Positions 44,421-45,445 of a DNA stretch of 45,445 bases are shown piece by piece. This DNA is from Rhodospirillaceae bacterium (GTDB lineage: Bacteria; Pseudomonadota; Alphaproteobacteria; TMED109), in the NCBI GenBank assembly GCA_902579545.1, contig CACHHO010000008.1:1-45445 (forward strand), in the 5' to 3' direction. The notes beneath the pieces were generated by a model that saw only the letters and a program-made list of their open reading frames with translations, was not told the origin of the DNA and did not search any database. Each line of letters opens with the position of its first letter. Positions within the stretch are counted from its first letter, which is position 1. A program made the translations under genes and the position numbers.

Positions 44421-45445
44421 ATGGAAAGCAAACAAAAAGAAAGTTTAGAAAAAAAGTTTAAAATAAAAGTTCCTTTTTCAGAAATAGAAAAAAAAATGGA
44501 AGAAAACTTTATTGAATTGTCTAAAACTTTGAAGTTATCAGGGTTTAGACCGGGGAAGATTCCAATATCTTTTGTAAAGAATAAATATGAAAAAGAAGTA
44601 CTATCTAAAGTTACAGAAAAAGTTATCCAAGAAGAGGGAAATAAAAATTTTGAAAAAAAAGGTTACAGGCTTGCAACACAACCAAAAGTAACTTTATTAA
44701 GTAAAATTGAAGAAAAAAAAGATTTAGAGGCTGAATTTACATTTGAAATATTACCTAATATTAAATTAAAAGATTTTTCAAAGCTTCAGTTAGTAAGTTA
44801 TAAGTCTAAGGTAGAAAATAAAGATATTGATAAAGTAATTGAAAATTTATTTAATGATCATAAAGAGTATAAAGATTCAAATGAAAATAAAAAGGCTGAA
44901 AAAGGCGATAGATTAATCATAAGTTACAAAGGTTTTTTGGAAGGTAAGCCATTTGAAGGTGGCTCTGCTGAAAAACAAGTTATTGATTTAGGTAAAAATA
45001 ATTATTTTCCTGAATTTGAAAAAAATCTAATAGGTAGAAAAAAAAATGACGATTTAGAATTTGAAATGGTTTTCCCAGAAAATTATAACAATGATAAACT
45101 CAAAGGGAAAAAAGTAAAATTTAGTATTATTATAAATAATATAATGACAGGAATAAAACTTAGCACAGAAGATGATTTAGCAAAAAAAACAGGGTCTAAA
45201 GACTCAAAAGAATTGAGAGAAAAAATTAAAAATGAACTTATGAGATACTCTGAGGAGTTAAGCTTTAATATATTAAAAAAATCTATAGTAGAAAAACTAG
45301 TAAGTGAATATTCTTTTGATTTACCTAAAACTCTTCTAAATAGGGAAATTGAATTAATGAATGCTGAATTTGAAAAAAATAATAATAAAAATCTTAAAAA
45401 ACTGAGTAAAGAAGAAATAAATATAGAAGCTAAAAATAAAGTTAA
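44421..45445 (+). CDS. tig: Trigger factor (partial, C-terminus missing)
   Basis: The first 341 codons of trigger factor, the ribosome-bound chaperone with prolyl isomerase activity; the gene runs off the right edge. The N-terminal ribosome-binding domain carries the signature GFRPGKIP, followed by the FKBP-type domain with KGDRLIISYKGFLEGKPFEGG (region about 165-185), NNYFPEFEKNLIG and VKFSIIINNI, and then the helical C-terminal chaperone part. ATG 44421 is preceded by an A-rich stretch with AAGAGA. Order tRNA-Leu then tig is common in alphaproteobacteria, usually followed by clpP. Confidence 0.96.
   Translation, partial: MESKQKESLEKKFKIKVPFSEIEKKMEENFIELSKTLKLSGFRPGKIPISFVKNKYEKEVLSKVTEKVIQEEGNKNFEKKGYRLATQPKVTLLSKIEEKKDLEAEFTFEILPNIKLKDFSKLQLVSYKSKVENKDIDKVIENLFNDHKEYKDSNENKKAEKGDRLIISYKGFLEGKPFEGGSAEKQVIDLGKNNYFPEFEKNLIGRKKNDDLEFEMVFPENYNNDKLKGKKVKFSIIINNIMTGIKLSTEDDLAKKTGSKDSKELREKIKNELMRYSEELSFNILKKSIVEKLVSEYSFDLPKTLLNREIELMNAEFEKNNNKNLKKLSKEEINIEAKNKV

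Overview
This is a continuous piece of chromosome from a small, very AT-rich genome (GC roughly 30% or below, judged by eye). It almost certainly comes from a streamlined marine alphaproteobacterium of the SAR11/AEGEAN-169 kind. The clade assignment is inference. The supports are: an ATPase inhibitor zeta subunit gene (DUF1476, an alphaproteobacterial family) beside the purine genes; the block rpsD / grxD-bolA-purL-purQ-purS-purC; metal-site HemB of the Mg type; tightly packed genes with overlaps of 4-40 bp; and almost no intergenic DNA (the longest gap is about 200 bp and holds a riboswitch). There is no prophage, insertion sequence, CRISPR array or integrase.

Layout. 1-3.7 kb: 5'-part of a molybdopterin oxidoreductase (minus strand, runs off the left edge), a CPBP-type membrane protease, a ceramidase-family membrane protein, an O6-alkylguanine-DNA alkyltransferase and a DUF805 protein. 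3.7-12.5 kb, plus strand: succinate-semialdehyde dehydrogenase, a GT4 glycosyltransferase, glutathione reductase, class II DAHP synthase (split by a one-base frameshift in an A7 run), nicotinate phosphoribosyltransferase, NAD synthetase and TrmJ-like methyltransferase. 12.6-20 kb: rpsD, then the minus-strand operon NRDE-purC-purS-purQ-purL-bolA-grxD, the zeta subunit, and purB. 20-26 kb: an OmpA-like lipoprotein, dusA, a four-gene Liv-type ABC transporter without a binding protein, and hemB. 26-31 kb: valine catabolism (isobutyryl-CoA dehydrogenase-like, 3-hydroxyisobutyryl-CoA hydrolase, 3-hydroxyisobutyrate dehydrogenase) and glutaryl-CoA dehydrogenase, followed by an unrecognised exported protein, dihydroorotase and a YciA-type thioesterase.

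32.9-38 kb: glnA and glnB (PII), tRNA-His, and an ergothioneine locus (egtC-egtB diverging from egtD). The glnA leader contains a clear glutamine riboswitch (glnA RNA) directly downstream of a TTGACA promoter, so nitrogen assimilation appears to be sensed at the RNA level; this is the most notable element of the window. 38-45.4 kb: htpG, a nitroreductase, two small exported proteins, a homodimeric pyruvate-dehydrogenase-E1-like enzyme whose stop codon overlaps tRNA-Leu(UAG), a Rap1a/Tai-like exported protein and the 5' part of the trigger factor gene.

How the genes combine: several blocks serve one job each, namely purine synthesis, NAD salvage and synthesis, branched-chain amino acid breakdown, glutamine synthesis with its PII sensor, and thiol redox (glutathione reductase, monothiol glutaredoxin/BolA, ergothioneine). 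All statements rest on reading translated sequence and motifs; no database search was run.
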